A stretch of DNA of 16,418 bases from Lachnospiraceae bacterium (GCA_900759225.1 CAAEUM010000134.1:1-16418); one strand, 5' to 3'; shown: positions 7,085-14,969, numbered from the stretch's first letter. The notes: a model not told the origin generated them from the letters alone. A program made the numbers and translations.

Positions 7085-8582
7085 TTGTTTCCTTTACTTC
7101 CTTTATCTTTTTTTCCAGCGCATCCGCCACTGTCTTTAATATCTTAATGCGGGCATAGCGCTTATCATTTCCTTCTACCACGATCCAGGGCGCATAGGTT
7201 GTAGAGGTTCGTACCAGCATTTCGTTGACCGCCTCCTCATACTGCTCCCATTTTTCCCGGTTGCGCCAGTCCTCCTCTGTGATCTTCCACTGCTTGTCCG
7301 GATTTTCCTGGCGCTCCTTAAAGCGGCGCTCCTGTTCCTCCTTGTCAATGTGAAGCCAGAATTTCAGCACAAGGGCGCCGGAATTTACCAGATGAGATTC
7401 CATCTCGTTCATTTCCTGATAGGCCCGCTTCCACTCCGCCTCACTGCAGAAGCCCTCAATGCGCTCCACCATAACCCTTCCGTACCAGGTACGGTCAAAA
7501 ACAGCAATATGACCTGCCTTTGGCATATTGTTCCAGAAGCGCCACAAATAGTGATGCTGTTTTTCAATGTCATTGGGTGCAGCTGTAGGGCATACCTGGT
7601 AACCTCTCGGGTCAAGGTGGCTTGTAAGACGGCGGATTGCCCCGCCCTTTCCTGCGGCATCCCAGCCCTCAAAACCGATCACTACGGGAATCCGCAGCTG
7701 ATACAGCTGTCCATGAAGGCGCTCCAGCCGTTTCTGAAGCTGCTTTCTCTGCTTTTTATACTCCGCCTTAGAGCAGGCTTTTGTAAGATCAATGCCGGAA
7801 AGGACCCCATTTTTAAACTGGGGTGCCTGCTCCCTGCTGCCCTGGACACCTGGTGCCTCTTTCTGAGCTTTTCTCTCTTCAAGCTCTCTGGAAAGCCTGC
7901 CTGCAACGGTGGTGATTATCTTTAAAGCTGCATAATCCGCATCTGTAGCCTCAATGATCGTCCATGGCGCATAATCTGTATCTGTCCGCTCCAGCATCTC
8001 CTCATTGATCCGGAGATAGCGCTCATATTCATGATTCTGCTTCCAGTCCTCTTTTGTCACCTGCCAGGCTGTCTCACTGCGGCTCCCCAGCCTTTTAAAC
8101 CTCTTCTTCTGCTCTTTTTTGTCAATGGCCAGAAACAGCTTTATGATCACAGTCCCGTCATCTGAAAGCTGTTTTTCAAAGGACAGGATATCCTGACAGG
8201 CATCCGAGATTCTCTCCTCCGGCACAAGACCCTCAAAACGATCCTCCTGGATGCTGCGGTACCAGCTTCTGTCAAAAATGGCGATCCGGCCTCTCTCCGG
8301 CGTTTTAATCCAGTAACGCCATAAGAAGGGATGCAGCCTCTCCTCCTCTGTCTCCCGCTCACAGGCATACACATGAAAGCCTCTTGGGTCTAGGGCCTGT
8401 ATCAGCCGGTTGATCTGAATCCCCTTACCGGCTGCCCCCATCCCCTCAAACACGATCATAACAGGGATTTTGTCCTCCCGGCACCTGCGCTGCAAAAGCC
8501 CCAGCATAAGCTGTGCCTCCTTCAGCTCCTTACCCAGAGTTTCTTTATCCGCCCGCTTATTTAAATCCATTTTTTCCAGCAT
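7074..8582 (-). CDS. pap: Polyphosphate:AMP phosphotransferase (two-domain PPK2)
   Basis: A 502-residue protein from the ATG at 8580-8582, made of two tandem PPK2 domains. Two-domain PPK2 proteins transfer phosphate from polyphosphate to AMP, giving ADP. Domain 2 is canonical: Walker A FEGWDAAGKGG (about 304-314), HLDPRGYQV, FDRTWYGRVMVERIEGF (about 362-378), and the lid KQWKITEEDWRNREKW. Domain 1 keeps the fold motifs but is altered: FEGMGAAGKG (about 45-54) has Gly where domain 2 has Asp, and FDRSWYRSIQEDRF has Arg where domain 2 has Gly. This suggests that only the C-terminal domain is fully active, as proposed for other two-domain members. The frame is open upstream to 8660, but that start would lie upstream of the promoter -10; AGGGAGGG 7 bases before 8582 supports the shorter form. 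It overlaps the flavoprotein gene by 11 bases. Confidence 0.93.
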   Translation of the reverse strand: MLEKMDLNKRADKETLGKELKEAQLMLGLLQRRCREDKIPVMIVFEGMGAAGKGIQINRLIQALDPRGFHVYACERETEEERLHPFLWRYWIKTPERGRIAIFDRSWYRSIQEDRFEGLVPEERISDACQDILSFEKQLSDDGTVIIKLFLAIDKKEQKKRFKRLGSRSETAWQVTKEDWKQNHEYERYLRINEEMLERTDTDYAPWTIIEATDADYAALKIITTVAGRLSRELEERKAQKEAPGVQGSREQAPQFKNGVLSGIDLTKACSKAEYKKQRKQLQKRLERLHGQLYQLRIPVVIGFEGWDAAGKGGAIRRLTSHLDPRGYQVCPTAAPNDIEKQHHYLWRFWNNMPKAGHIAVFDRTWYGRVMVERIEGFCSEAEWKRAYQEMNEMESHLVNSGALVLKFWLHIDKEEQERRFKERQENPDKQWKITEEDWRNREKWEQYEEAVNEMLVRTSTTYAPWIVVEGNDKRYARIKILKTVADALEKKIKEVKETNEQ

Positions 8583-8589
8583 ATAAAAT

Positions 8590-8597
8590 CCCTCCCT
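8590..8597 (-). promoter_or_regulatory. Ribosome binding site deciding the pap start
   Basis: AGGGAGGG on the minus strand with 7-base spacing to the ATG at 8582. It places translation start downstream of the promoter and excludes the longer reading to 8660. Confidence 0.75.
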
Positions 8598-8643
8598 GTA
8601 AGAGCCCGTTTTCGTTCCTGTGATCCATTGTGTTTTGGAGTAT

Positions 8644-8652
8644 AGTATACCA
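8644..8652 (-). promoter_or_regulatory. Extended -10 promoter for pap and the BaiN-family gene
   Basis: The minus strand reads TGGTATACT inside TGTGGTATACTATACT, an extended -10 with an overlapping second TATACT. It lies immediately beyond the T-run of the aspartate kinase terminator and about 60 bases before the pap ATG. The -35 position holds only T-rich sequence (TTTTAT). The element is nearly identical to the one upstream of cmk. Confidence 0.55.
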
Positions 8653-8660
8653 CAATCCAC

Positions 8661-8691
8661 TAAAAAATAAAACCGGCAGCCTCCCGGTTTT
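8661..8691 (-). terminator. Rho-independent terminator of the aspartate kinase gene
   Basis: The minus strand has a perfect 8-bp stem (AAAACCGG with CCGGTTTT; 8684-8691 and 8669-8676) around a 7-base loop, followed by ATTTTTTA. It starts 23 bases past the aspartate kinase stop. Stem plus T-run is a textbook terminator, and it separates this gene from the pap unit. Confidence 0.9.
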
Positions 8692-8714
8692 GGTACCTGG
8701 AAACTGCCAGTTTC

Positions 8715-10034
8715 TTACAGTTCTGTCACAACGAATATATCATAGATCGCCTTAATGGCACGTTCAAAGTCATCATTCTTTACACCGATAATAATATTCC
8801 ACTCACTGGAGCCCTGGTCGATCATCTTTACATTGACCCTTGCATGGGCCAGGGCAGAGAAGATTCTTCCGGCAGTTCCCCGGTTGGAACGCATGCCGCG
8901 GCCTACCACTGCGATCAGGGCCAGATCGGATTCCAGCTCCACCATATCCGGCTCAACGGCACGATGGATTCCTGCGATCACAGACTGCTCAAACTCTTCA
9001 AACTCCGACTGATGGACAAAGATTGTCATTGTATCGATTCCAGATGGCATGTGCTCGAAGTTGATTCCGTACTGCTCAAATACGCTCAGCACCCTTCTGC
9101 CAAAGCCCACCTCAGAGTTCATCATGGCCTTCTCAATATTGATGGAGCAAAAGCCCTTCTTTCCGGCAATTCCTGTAATGGTGTGGCGGGGCTTTCTGCA
9201 GGTGCTTTCCACGATCAGGGTTCCCTTGTCCTCCGGCCGGTTGGTATTGCGGATGTTAATGGGGATGCCTTCCTTCCGCACCGGGAAGATCGCATCCTCG
9301 TGAAGCACGCTGGCCCCCATATAGGCAAGCTCCCGAAGCTCCCTGTAGGTGATCGTCTCAATTACCTCCGGGTCAGCAATGATCCTTGGGTCAGCTACCA
9401 AAAAGCCGGATACATCCGTCCAATTCTCATACATATCTGCATGAATGGCCTTTGAGACAATGGAGCCGGTTACATCGGAGCCGCCTCTTGAGAAGGTTTT
9501 TATCTTTCCGTCTGCCATGGAGCCATAAAAACCGGGAATCACAGCCCGCTCCACATGCTCCAGGCGCTCTGAAAGCTCCTTATTGGTAAGCTCTCCATCA
9601 AAGGCTCCGTTTTCGTCAAAGAAGATCACTTCTGCCGCATCAATAAACTCAAAACCAAGGTAATTTGCCATTACGATACCGTTTAAATATTCACCTCTGG
9701 AGGCAGCATAATCCCTTCCTGCCTTTGCCAGGAAATTTTCTTCAATCCGCTCAAATTCATGGTCAAGATTCAAATTCAGATCCAGCCCATCAATAATGTC
9801 TGTGTAACGCCCCTTGATCTTTTCCAGGATCTTTTTATAAGAGCGGCCCTCTGACACTGCCTCATAGCAGGCGTACAGAAGGTCTGTCACCTTCTCATCC
9901 TTGTCATTGCGCTTTCCAGGAGCAGATGGAACCACATACCTTCTGGACTTGTCTGCTTTTATGATCTCTGCCACCTTTTTAAACTGCCTGGCGCTGGCAA
10001 GAGAGCTTCCTCCAAACTTAACCACTTTTTTCAT
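8715..10034 (-). CDS. Aspartate kinase, monofunctional
   Basis: A 439-residue enzyme that phosphorylates L-aspartate with ATP, the entry step to lysine (via diaminopimelate), threonine and methionine. The kinase domain has VKFGGSSLA (5-13), SAPGKR (37-42), RGEYLNG (113-119), FSRGGSDVTG (181-190) and the nucleotide-site segment TDVSGFLVADPRII (206-219). The C-terminus carries two ACT units (about 285-350 and 370-437), including ITGIAGKKGF and VNVKMIDQGSSEWNIIIGV, the usual site of amino-acid feedback control. The N-terminus resembles the Bacillus YclM/ThrD type more than DapG. Which end product inhibits it cannot be read off. The start has AGGGAGAG 8 bases upstream. The gene has its own promoter and terminator, so it is a single-gene unit. 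Confidence 0.94.
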   Translation of the reverse strand: MKKVVKFGGSSLASARQFKKVAEIIKADKSRRYVVPSAPGKRNDKDEKVTDLLYACYEAVSEGRSYKKILEKIKGRYTDIIDGLDLNLNLDHEFERIEENFLAKAGRDYAASRGEYLNGIVMANYLGFEFIDAAEVIFFDENGAFDGELTNKELSERLEHVERAVIPGFYGSMADGKIKTFSRGGSDVTGSIVSKAIHADMYENWTDVSGFLVADPRIIADPEVIETITYRELRELAYMGASVLHEDAIFPVRKEGIPINIRNTNRPEDKGTLIVESTCRKPRHTITGIAGKKGFCSINIEKAMMNSEVGFGRRVLSVFEQYGINFEHMPSGIDTMTIFVHQSEFEEFEQSVIAGIHRAVEPDMVELESDLALIAVVGRGMRSNRGTAGRIFSALAHARVNVKMIDQGSSEWNIIIGVKNDDFERAIKAIYDIFVVTEL

Positions 10035-10098
10035 CTCGTATACTCTCCCTATATCTCATTCTCCAAAAATGCCGCTTTCCCTGTATATGTTTCCACAT
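10018..10098 (-). other. Possible 26-codon upstream ORF overlapping the aspartate kinase start
   Basis: In the leader between the promoter and the kinase gene, an ATG at 10096-10098 opens a 26-residue frame (begins MWKHIQGKRHFW) that ends 17 bases inside the kinase gene. A weak AGGA lies 8 bases upstream. There is no lysine or threonine run of the kind expected for an attenuation peptide, and no lysine riboswitch-sized structure. It may be chance, or may couple translation into the kinase gene. Confidence 0.2.
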
Positions 10099-10135
10099 TT
10101 TGGGAGTCCTGCACTTTAAGGCGTTACAAGAGCAA

Positions 10136-10164
10136 ATAATACAGTAATTTTCAGCGTCTGTCAA
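10136..10164 (-). promoter_or_regulatory. Sigma-A type promoter of the aspartate kinase gene
   Basis: On the minus strand a perfect TTGACA (10159-10164) is followed after exactly 17 bases by TATTAT (10136-10141). It is the best promoter in the window. Transcription would start near 10129, leaving a leader of about 95 bases before the kinase ATG. Confidence 0.88.
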
Positions 10165-10178
10165 TAGGTTTGCCCTGC

Positions 10179-10220
10179 AAAAACAGCAGAAATCCAGCCA
10201 CACGCCGGGGCGCATGGCTG
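10179..10220 (-). terminator. Terminator of purL
   Basis: On the minus strand an 11-bp stem (10210-10220 with 10195-10205, including two G-T pairs) closes on a 4-base loop. It is followed by a mixed stretch and then TTTTT (10179-10183). It lies 16 bases past the purL stop and just upstream of the kinase promoter. The delay before the T-run makes efficiency uncertain. Confidence 0.65.
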
Positions 10221-10235
10221 AATCTCACACTGTCA

Positions 10236-13200
10236 TTATAAGAAATAGTTCACACCGGACTCAAAGATCTTCATGTCCTGTTCACCGTAGATGTTCACTG
10301 CAACCGAATCGCCCCTGCGCTCGGAGTGAGCCATCTTTCCCAGGATCCTTCCGTCCGGGCTTGTAATACCCTCAATGGCCATATAAGAGCCGTTGGGATT
10401 CCAGTATTCATCCATGGTAACATTGCCCTTGTCATCCACATACTGGGTTGCCACCTGTCCGTTGGCAAACAGCCTGTGAAGCCATGCTTCATCTGCCACA
10501 AAGCGGCCCTCACCATGGGAGGCAGGGTTGCAGTAAACGCCTCCAAGCTCTGCACCCATAAGCCATGGGGATTTGTTGGTCACTACCTTTGTATATACCA
10601 TCTTCGAAATGTGGCGGCCAATGGTATTCATTGCAAGGGTTGGGGAATTTTCTTTCTGCTGTGTGATCTTTCCCTCCGGTACAAGGCCCAGCTTGATCAG
10701 AGCCTGGAAGCCATTGCAGATTCCAAGCATAAGGCCGTCCCTCTCATTTAACAGCTTTTCAACCTCTTCTTTTATAACTGCATTGCGGAATACAGTTGCA
10801 AAGAATTTTGCAGAGCCCTCTGGCTCATCGCCAGCCGAAAAGCCGCCCGGGAACATAACGATCTGAGCCTTTGCGATCTCCTTTTTATATTCTTCTACAG
10901 ACTGGCGGATGTCCTGGGCTGTAAGGTTCTTAAATACCCTTGTGACTACCCGGGCACCTGCGCGCTCAAAAGCCTTTGTACTGTCATACTCACAGTTCGT
11001 TCCCGGAAATACAGGGATAAATACAGATGGCTGTGCCAGCTTATGACCGCAGATATAAACTGCATCTGTCTTATAAAGGGCTTCCTTTACCTCTGAAGCT
11101 TTTTTATCCATGCCGCTGGTCGTAGGGAATACCGGCTCCAGGGTCTTTGTCCATGCTTCCAGGGCCTCATCCATGGAAATGCAGGTATCTGCATACTCAA
11201 AGGCTGCCTTATCCGTAACCTCTCCTATGACCGTATAAGGGATGGACAGCTCTCCTGTCTTCCCATCCGGTACCTCGCAGACAATATCACCCCATGCAGC
11301 TTTAAAGAAATCCCTCGGGTCTACATTGTGCTCAATCTTAACACCCAGCTTATTTCCAAAAGCCATCTTGCTGACTGCCTCTGCAAGTCCGAAGCGCTCC
11401 AGGGCATAGGCAGAAATGATCCGGCCTGCGCCAATATCCTCATAAAGCTTTCCATAGCCCTCCATCATCTGCCCATAATCCGGCAGGTCATAGCCGTCGC
11501 GGCCCAGCTTAAATACAACCAGCTTGCTTCCCGGGCGCTTAAGCTCCGGCGTAATGATATGGCTGCTGCTGTTTACATCTACTGCAAAGGAAACCAGCGT
11601 CGGCGGAACATGGATCTCTCCAGCTTCATCATCAAAGGTACCTGACATACTGTCTTTTCCTCCGATCGAAGGAAGTCCAAGTCCCATCTGTGCGCTATAG
11701 GCACCTAAAAGTGCTGCAAATGGCTGGCTCCATCTTGACGGATCTGCATTCATCCTGCGGAAATATTCCTGGAAGGTGAAGCGGATCTTCTTAAAGTCAC
11801 CGCCTGCTGCCGCAATCTTTGCAACCGAAGAAACCACTGCATAAACGGCACCATGGTATGGGCTCCAGCTGGAAAGGTATGGGTCAAAGCCATAGCTCAT
11901 CATGGTAACTGTATCTGTATGCCCCTTCAGGACAGGCAGCTTTGCAACCATGGACTGCGTCTCCGTCAGCTGGTACTTTCCTCCGTAAGGCATGAACACA
12001 GAGCCTGCGCCAATGGAGCCGTCAAAGCGCTCCACAAGGCCCTTCTGGGAACATACATTCAATCCGGACAGCACACCAAGCCATTCCTTCTTTACGTCTG
12101 TTACTTCCTTCCTCTTAAAGAGGCTTCCTTCGTTTGATGGAACCTCCAGGGTCACGTCGGCCTCCTGGTGTGCGCCGTTGGTATCAAGGAATGCCCTGCT
12201 TATATTTACAATGGTCTTCCCTCTCCAGTTCATTACAAGCCTTGGGCTTTCTGTGACAACTGCCACTGCTACAGCCTCCAGGTTTTCTTCTGCTGCATAG
12301 CCCAAAAAGCGTTCCACATCCTTAGGAGCCACAACTACTGCCATGCGCTCCTGTGACTCTGAGATTGCGATTTCTGTCCCGTCAAGCCCTGCATATTTTT
12401 TCGGAACCTTATCAAGGTTAATGTCAAGCCCTGCAGCCAGCTCGCCGATGGCAACCGACACGCCGCCTGCGCCGAAGTCATTGCACTTCTTTATAAGCCT
12501 GCTGACCTCCGGGCGGCGGAACATCCTCTGGATCTTGCGCTCTGTCGGCGCATTTCCCTTCTGCACCTCTGCGCCGCAGACTTCAATCGACGCTGTTGTG
12601 TGCACTTTCGAGGAGCCGGTTGCGCCGCCGATACCGTCGCGGCCTGTGCGTCCGCCCAAAAGGATGATCACATCGCCTGGGTCAGAGGTTTCCCGGATCA
12701 CATCCTTTCTGGGGGCTGCGCCCATGACTGCGCCGATCTCCATCCTCTTTGCCACATAGCCGGGATGATAGATCTCCTTTACATAGCCGGTTGCGAGTCC
12801 GATCTGGTTTCCGTAGGAGGAATAGCCCTGTGCAGCGCTGTTTACGATCTTTCTCTGAGGAAGCTTTCCCTTTAAAGTTTCGCTTAAAGGCCTGGTTGGG
12901 TCAGCTGCCCCTGTGACACGCATTGCCTGATATACATAGGTACGGCCTGACAGCGGATCACGGATCGCACCTCCAAGGCAGGTGGCAGCACCGCCGAAGG
13001 GCTCAATCTCTGTGGGATGGTTGTGGGTTTCATTCTTAAAGTTTACAAGCCATTCCTCTTCTTTTCCATCAATCTCAACCGGGACTACAATGCTGCAGGC
13101 ATTGATCTCGTCAGAAACCTCCATATCATCAAGCTTTCCCTGGCTGCGCAGGGTTTTCATCGCCATCAGGGCCAGATCCATGAGGCACACATACTTGTCC

Positions 13201-14003
13201 TTCCGGCCATGGTAAATTGACTCCCGGTCTGACAGATACTGCCTGTAGGTACCCTCAATGGGCTCATTATAATCTCCCTGAGTAAACTGCACGTTCTTTA
13301 ATTCGGTAGAGAAGGTAGTGTGGCGGCAGTGGTCCGACCAGTATGTATCAAGCACCCGGATTTCTGTTACTGTAGGATCACGGTGCTCCTCATCCCTGTA
13401 ATAATTCTGGATATGAAGAAAATCCTGAAAGGTCATGGCAAGATTTAAGGTATCATAAAGCGCCCTCAGCTCCTTCTCCTCCAGGGCTGCAAAGCCTTCA
13501 AAGCTCTTAATATCCTCCGGAACCTCAAATTCGGCAACCAGTGTTTTGGGCTTTTCCTCCGATGCCTGGCGGCTGTCTACCGGGTTAATGCAGAAATGGC
13601 GGATTGCCTCATCCTGTCCTTCTTTCAGGGATGCAGTAATTACATAGGTAACAGCTGTGCGGATCACCGGCTCCTCATTTTCATTTAAAAGCTTTACGCA
13701 CTGTTCCGCAGAGTCTGCTCTCTGGTCAAACTGCCCCGGAAGATACTCAACAGAAAATACAAGGTCTCCCGGATTTTTGGGAAAGTCCTCCTCATATACC
13801 TGATCCACCGGCGGCTCAGAAAAAATAGTTCCAAGTGCCTTCTCATAGGTTTCCTGGGACAGATTTTCAATGTCATACCGAATCAGCACGCGGACATCTT
13901 CTATCTGGCTGATCCCCAAATAGCTCTCCAGCTCTTCTCTCAGCTCTTTCGCCTTTACAGCATAGTCCGGCTTCTTCTCCACAAAAATACGTCTTACGCT
14001 CAT
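10236..14003 (-). CDS. purL: Phosphoribosylformylglycinamidine synthase, single-chain
   Basis: A 1255-residue enzyme for the fourth step of de novo purine synthesis: FGAR + glutamine + ATP to FGAM. It fuses the PurS-like N-terminus, the two-lobed synthetase core and a C-terminal PurQ-type glutaminase. Visible motifs are DTYWSDHCRHT (219-229), FKNETHNHPTEIEPFGGAA (322-340), the glycine-rich GGRTGRDGIGGATGSS segment, and the second-lobe GGKDSMSG. The glutaminase begins near 992 (VFIPVFPGTNCEYDS). It has FPGGFSAGDEPEGSAK, LGICNGFQ with nucleophile C1096, SHGEGRF, and AHSERRG giving H1226 and E1228 to complete the triad. The length and combined domains match the long-form clade found in Clostridia, so no separate purS or purQ is needed. 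AGGAGG lies 7 bases before the ATG. It is not in a purine operon here, having its own promoter and terminator. Confidence 0.97.
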   Translation of the reverse strand: MSVRRIFVEKKPDYAVKAKELREELESYLGISQIEDVRVLIRYDIENLSQETYEKALGTIFSEPPVDQVYEEDFPKNPGDLVFSVEYLPGQFDQRADSAEQCVKLLNENEEPVIRTAVTYVITASLKEGQDEAIRHFCINPVDSRQASEEKPKTLVAEFEVPEDIKSFEGFAALEEKELRALYDTLNLAMTFQDFLHIQNYYRDEEHRDPTVTEIRVLDTYWSDHCRHTTFSTELKNVQFTQGDYNEPIEGTYRQYLSDRESIYHGRKDKYVCLMDLALMAMKTLRSQGKLDDMEVSDEINACSIVVPVEIDGKEEEWLVNFKNETHNHPTEIEPFGGAATCLGGAIRDPLSGRTYVYQAMRVTGAADPTRPLSETLKGKLPQRKIVNSAAQGYSSYGNQIGLATGYVKEIYHPGYVAKRMEIGAVMGAAPRKDVIRETSDPGDVIILLGGRTGRDGIGGATGSSKVHTTASIEVCGAEVQKGNAPTERKIQRMFRRPEVSRLIKKCNDFGAGGVSVAIGELAAGLDINLDKVPKKYAGLDGTEIAISESQERMAVVVAPKDVERFLGYAAEENLEAVAVAVVTESPRLVMNWRGKTIVNISRAFLDTNGAHQEADVTLEVPSNEGSLFKRKEVTDVKKEWLGVLSGLNVCSQKGLVERFDGSIGAGSVFMPYGGKYQLTETQSMVAKLPVLKGHTDTVTMMSYGFDPYLSSWSPYHGAVYAVVSSVAKIAAAGGDFKKIRFTFQEYFRRMNADPSRWSQPFAALLGAYSAQMGLGLPSIGGKDSMSGTFDDEAGEIHVPPTLVSFAVDVNSSSHIITPELKRPGSKLVVFKLGRDGYDLPDYGQMMEGYGKLYEDIGAGRIISAYALERFGLAEAVSKMAFGNKLGVKIEHNVDPRDFFKAAWGDIVCEVPDGKTGELSIPYTVIGEVTDKAAFEYADTCISMDEALEAWTKTLEPVFPTTSGMDKKASEVKEALYKTDAVYICGHKLAQPSVFIPVFPGTNCEYDSTKAFERAGARVVTRVFKNLTAQDIRQSVEEYKKEIAKAQIVMFPGGFSAGDEPEGSAKFFATVFRNAVIKEEVEKLLNERDGLMLGICNGFQALIKLGLVPEGKITQQKENSPTLAMNTIGRHISKMVYTKVVTNKSPWLMGAELGGVYCNPASHGEGRFVADEAWLHRLFANGQVATQYVDDKGNVTMDEYWNPNGSYMAIEGITSPDGRILGKMAHSERRGDSVAVNIYGEQDMKIFESGVNYFL

Positions 14004-14068
14004 TCAAAAACCTCCTGTTTCCTGCAATCACCTGCTGGTTATGGCACTTGGCCCTGTTATCTTTCTTT

Positions 14069-14097
14069 ATCATAGCACAGGCCTATAAATTAGTAAA
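14069..14097 (-). promoter_or_regulatory. Promoter of purL
   Basis: On the minus strand TTTACT (14092-14097) is followed after 17 bases by TATGAT (14069-14074), which is preceded by TGC (extended -10). The predicted start is about 60 bases before the purL ATG. That leader is too short for a purine riboswitch aptamer plus switch, and I see none. Confidence 0.65.
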
Positions 14098-14130
14098 ATT
14101 AATAAGATTAATTATTATTATGTTATATAC

Positions 14131-14340
14131 TTATAAGTGTTCCATACCCTCCTTTTCCTGTTCAAGCGCTGCGATCCGTTTTTCCAGTTCCTCGATCTTA
14201 TCAGATTGGCACACGAAACCATGAATGATCAGGGCAAGGACAAAAGCCGCCGCTATAAAACCGTATTTCCATCCGCCAAAGAGCATAAAAAGATACATAA
14301 CCACCAGTGTGATCACAAAGGTCGACAGAAATTGCTTCAT
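14131..14340 (-). CDS. Small two-helix membrane protein with a coiled-coil tail
   Basis: A 69-residue protein not recognised as a named family. Two hydrophobic helices are seen at about residues 4-21 and 26-43, followed by a charged heptad-like tail (about 46-66, SDKIEELEKRIAALEQEKEG) that should form a short coiled coil, probably cytoplasmic. The start has a strong GGAGGGAGG site 8 bases upstream. It lies 33 bases after the DUF6054-like gene, so the two are likely co-transcribed. No hairpin terminator is visible after it; the purL promoter follows in AT-rich sequence. It may be a membrane-linked partner of its neighbour, but that is only an inference from adjacency. Confidence 0.75.
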   Translation of the reverse strand: MKQFLSTFVITLVVMYLFMLFGGWKYGFIAAAFVLALIIHGFVCQSDKIEELEKRIAALEQEKEGMEHL

Positions 14341-14373
14341 ACTGTATTCCTCCCTCCATAAGGTCCATTTGTT

Positions 14374-14706
14374 TTATAAAGAAAGAATTTCCTTTAATTT
14401 ATCAAGAAATGCTTCCTCACCCCAGGTATTGACTTTAAAAAACATAGCCTGGCTGCCGCCGGCTGTAATCGCAGACAGATAAACCGGACTGTCCCCCTTC
14501 TGAAAAAGGGTTACATTCAGACTTACCCGGTTGCTTCCCGTATAGCTGAAGCGTTCAAAAACGCGGACGCTGCACCTGGCATCCCCACACTTAAAATCGC
14601 TTGCATCCTCCAGGGAAGCCGACATGCTTCCATGCAGGATTCCATCCTCCACCCTTGCAAGCAGCAGATCAAAATCTTCATTCAAGGTTTCTTCCAGTTT
14701 TGCCAT
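14374..14706 (-). CDS. DUF6054-like conserved protein
   Basis: A 110-residue soluble protein without signal peptide or membrane helix. The pattern LEETLNEDFDLLLARVEDGI, then SMSASLEDASDF, RCSVRVFERFSYTGSNRVSLNVT and SAITAGGSQAMFFKVNTWGEEAFLD, resembles the small uncharacterised family DUF6054 found in Clostridia. This is recognition from memory and should be confirmed by profile search. The fold looks alpha plus beta, with an N-terminal helix, a beta-sheet core and a C-terminal helix. No catalytic motif is evident. The start is supported by GAGGAGGGAG just upstream. A palindromic repeat (14728-14773) lies directly before that binding site in the presumed leader. The downstream small membrane protein is its only operon partner. 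Confidence 0.78.
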   Translation of the reverse strand: MAKLEETLNEDFDLLLARVEDGILHGSMSASLEDASDFKCGDARCSVRVFERFSYTGSNRVSLNVTLFQKGDSPVYLSAITAGGSQAMFFKVNTWGEEAFLDKLKEILSL

Positions 14707-14727
14707 AACACTCCCTCCTCTTTTTTA

Positions 14728-14773
14728 GTAACAGTTCCGCCCAGATGCATCTTCCCGCCCTCTGAACTGTTAC
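14728..14773. repeat. Palindromic repeat copy 1
   Basis: 46 bases bounded by a perfect 10-bp inverted repeat, GTAACAGTTC (14728-14737) and GAACTGTTAC (14764-14773). A second perfect palindrome AGATGCATCT (14743-14752) sits inside. On the plus strand it is followed by CTTTTTT, so it could also fold as a rightward terminator. On the minus strand it lies in the leader of the DUF6054-like gene. Confidence 0.85.
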
Positions 14774-14854
14774 CTTTTTTACTTTCATTCTGCATGAAAT
14801 GTCCAAAAAATACAAGACTTTTTCCGGCAAAATATCTTACTCTATAAACCATTG

Positions 14855-14901
14855 GCAACAGTTCAGCCAAGGGGGCACCTTCCCGCCCCCTGAACTGTTA
14901 C
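14855..14901. repeat. Palindromic repeat copy 2
   Basis: 47 bases, alignable to copy 1 over its whole length. The inverted arms are AACAGTTCAG (14857-14866) and CTGAACTGTT (14890-14899). The shared core is CTTCCCGCCC followed by CTGAACTGTTAC. An internal GGGGG (14871-14875) can pair with CCCCC (14886-14890), the last base of which is shared with the arm. Confidence 0.85.
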
Positions 14902-14936
14902 ACCCGTTGTATTTGACGTGGATTTTTACATCAATT

Positions 14937-14969
14937 TTCCCTCCGTCTGAACGGTTACACCATTGTAGG
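14937..14969. repeat. Palindromic repeat copy 3, half copy
   Basis: Only the right arm is recognisable: TTCCCTCCGTCTGAACGGTTAC. It continues as ACACCATTGTA, which parallels the ACACCCGTTGTA after copy 2, so the repeated unit extends past the palindrome. The left arm is missing or decayed. Confidence 0.65.

Noticed and set aside
10035..10135. Lysine riboswitch or T-box before the aspartate kinase gene
   Set aside because: The leader is only about 95 bases and none of the conserved elements are visible.
13873..14073. Minus-strand open frame of 66 codons beginning upstream of purL
   Set aside because: Its ATG lies in the purL promoter -10, and most of the frame overlaps purL in another phase.
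14100..14130. AT-rich inverted repeat ATTAATCTTATTAAT as a terminator for the small membrane protein gene
   Set aside because: Only A-T pairs and too short to form a stable stem; it looks like AT-rich promoter-upstream sequence for purL.
14682..14870. Minus-strand open frame of 62 codons upstream of the DUF6054-like gene
   Set aside because: It runs through repeat copy 1 and into the DUF6054-like start in another phase, with no ribosome binding site; probably a by-product of the repeat.
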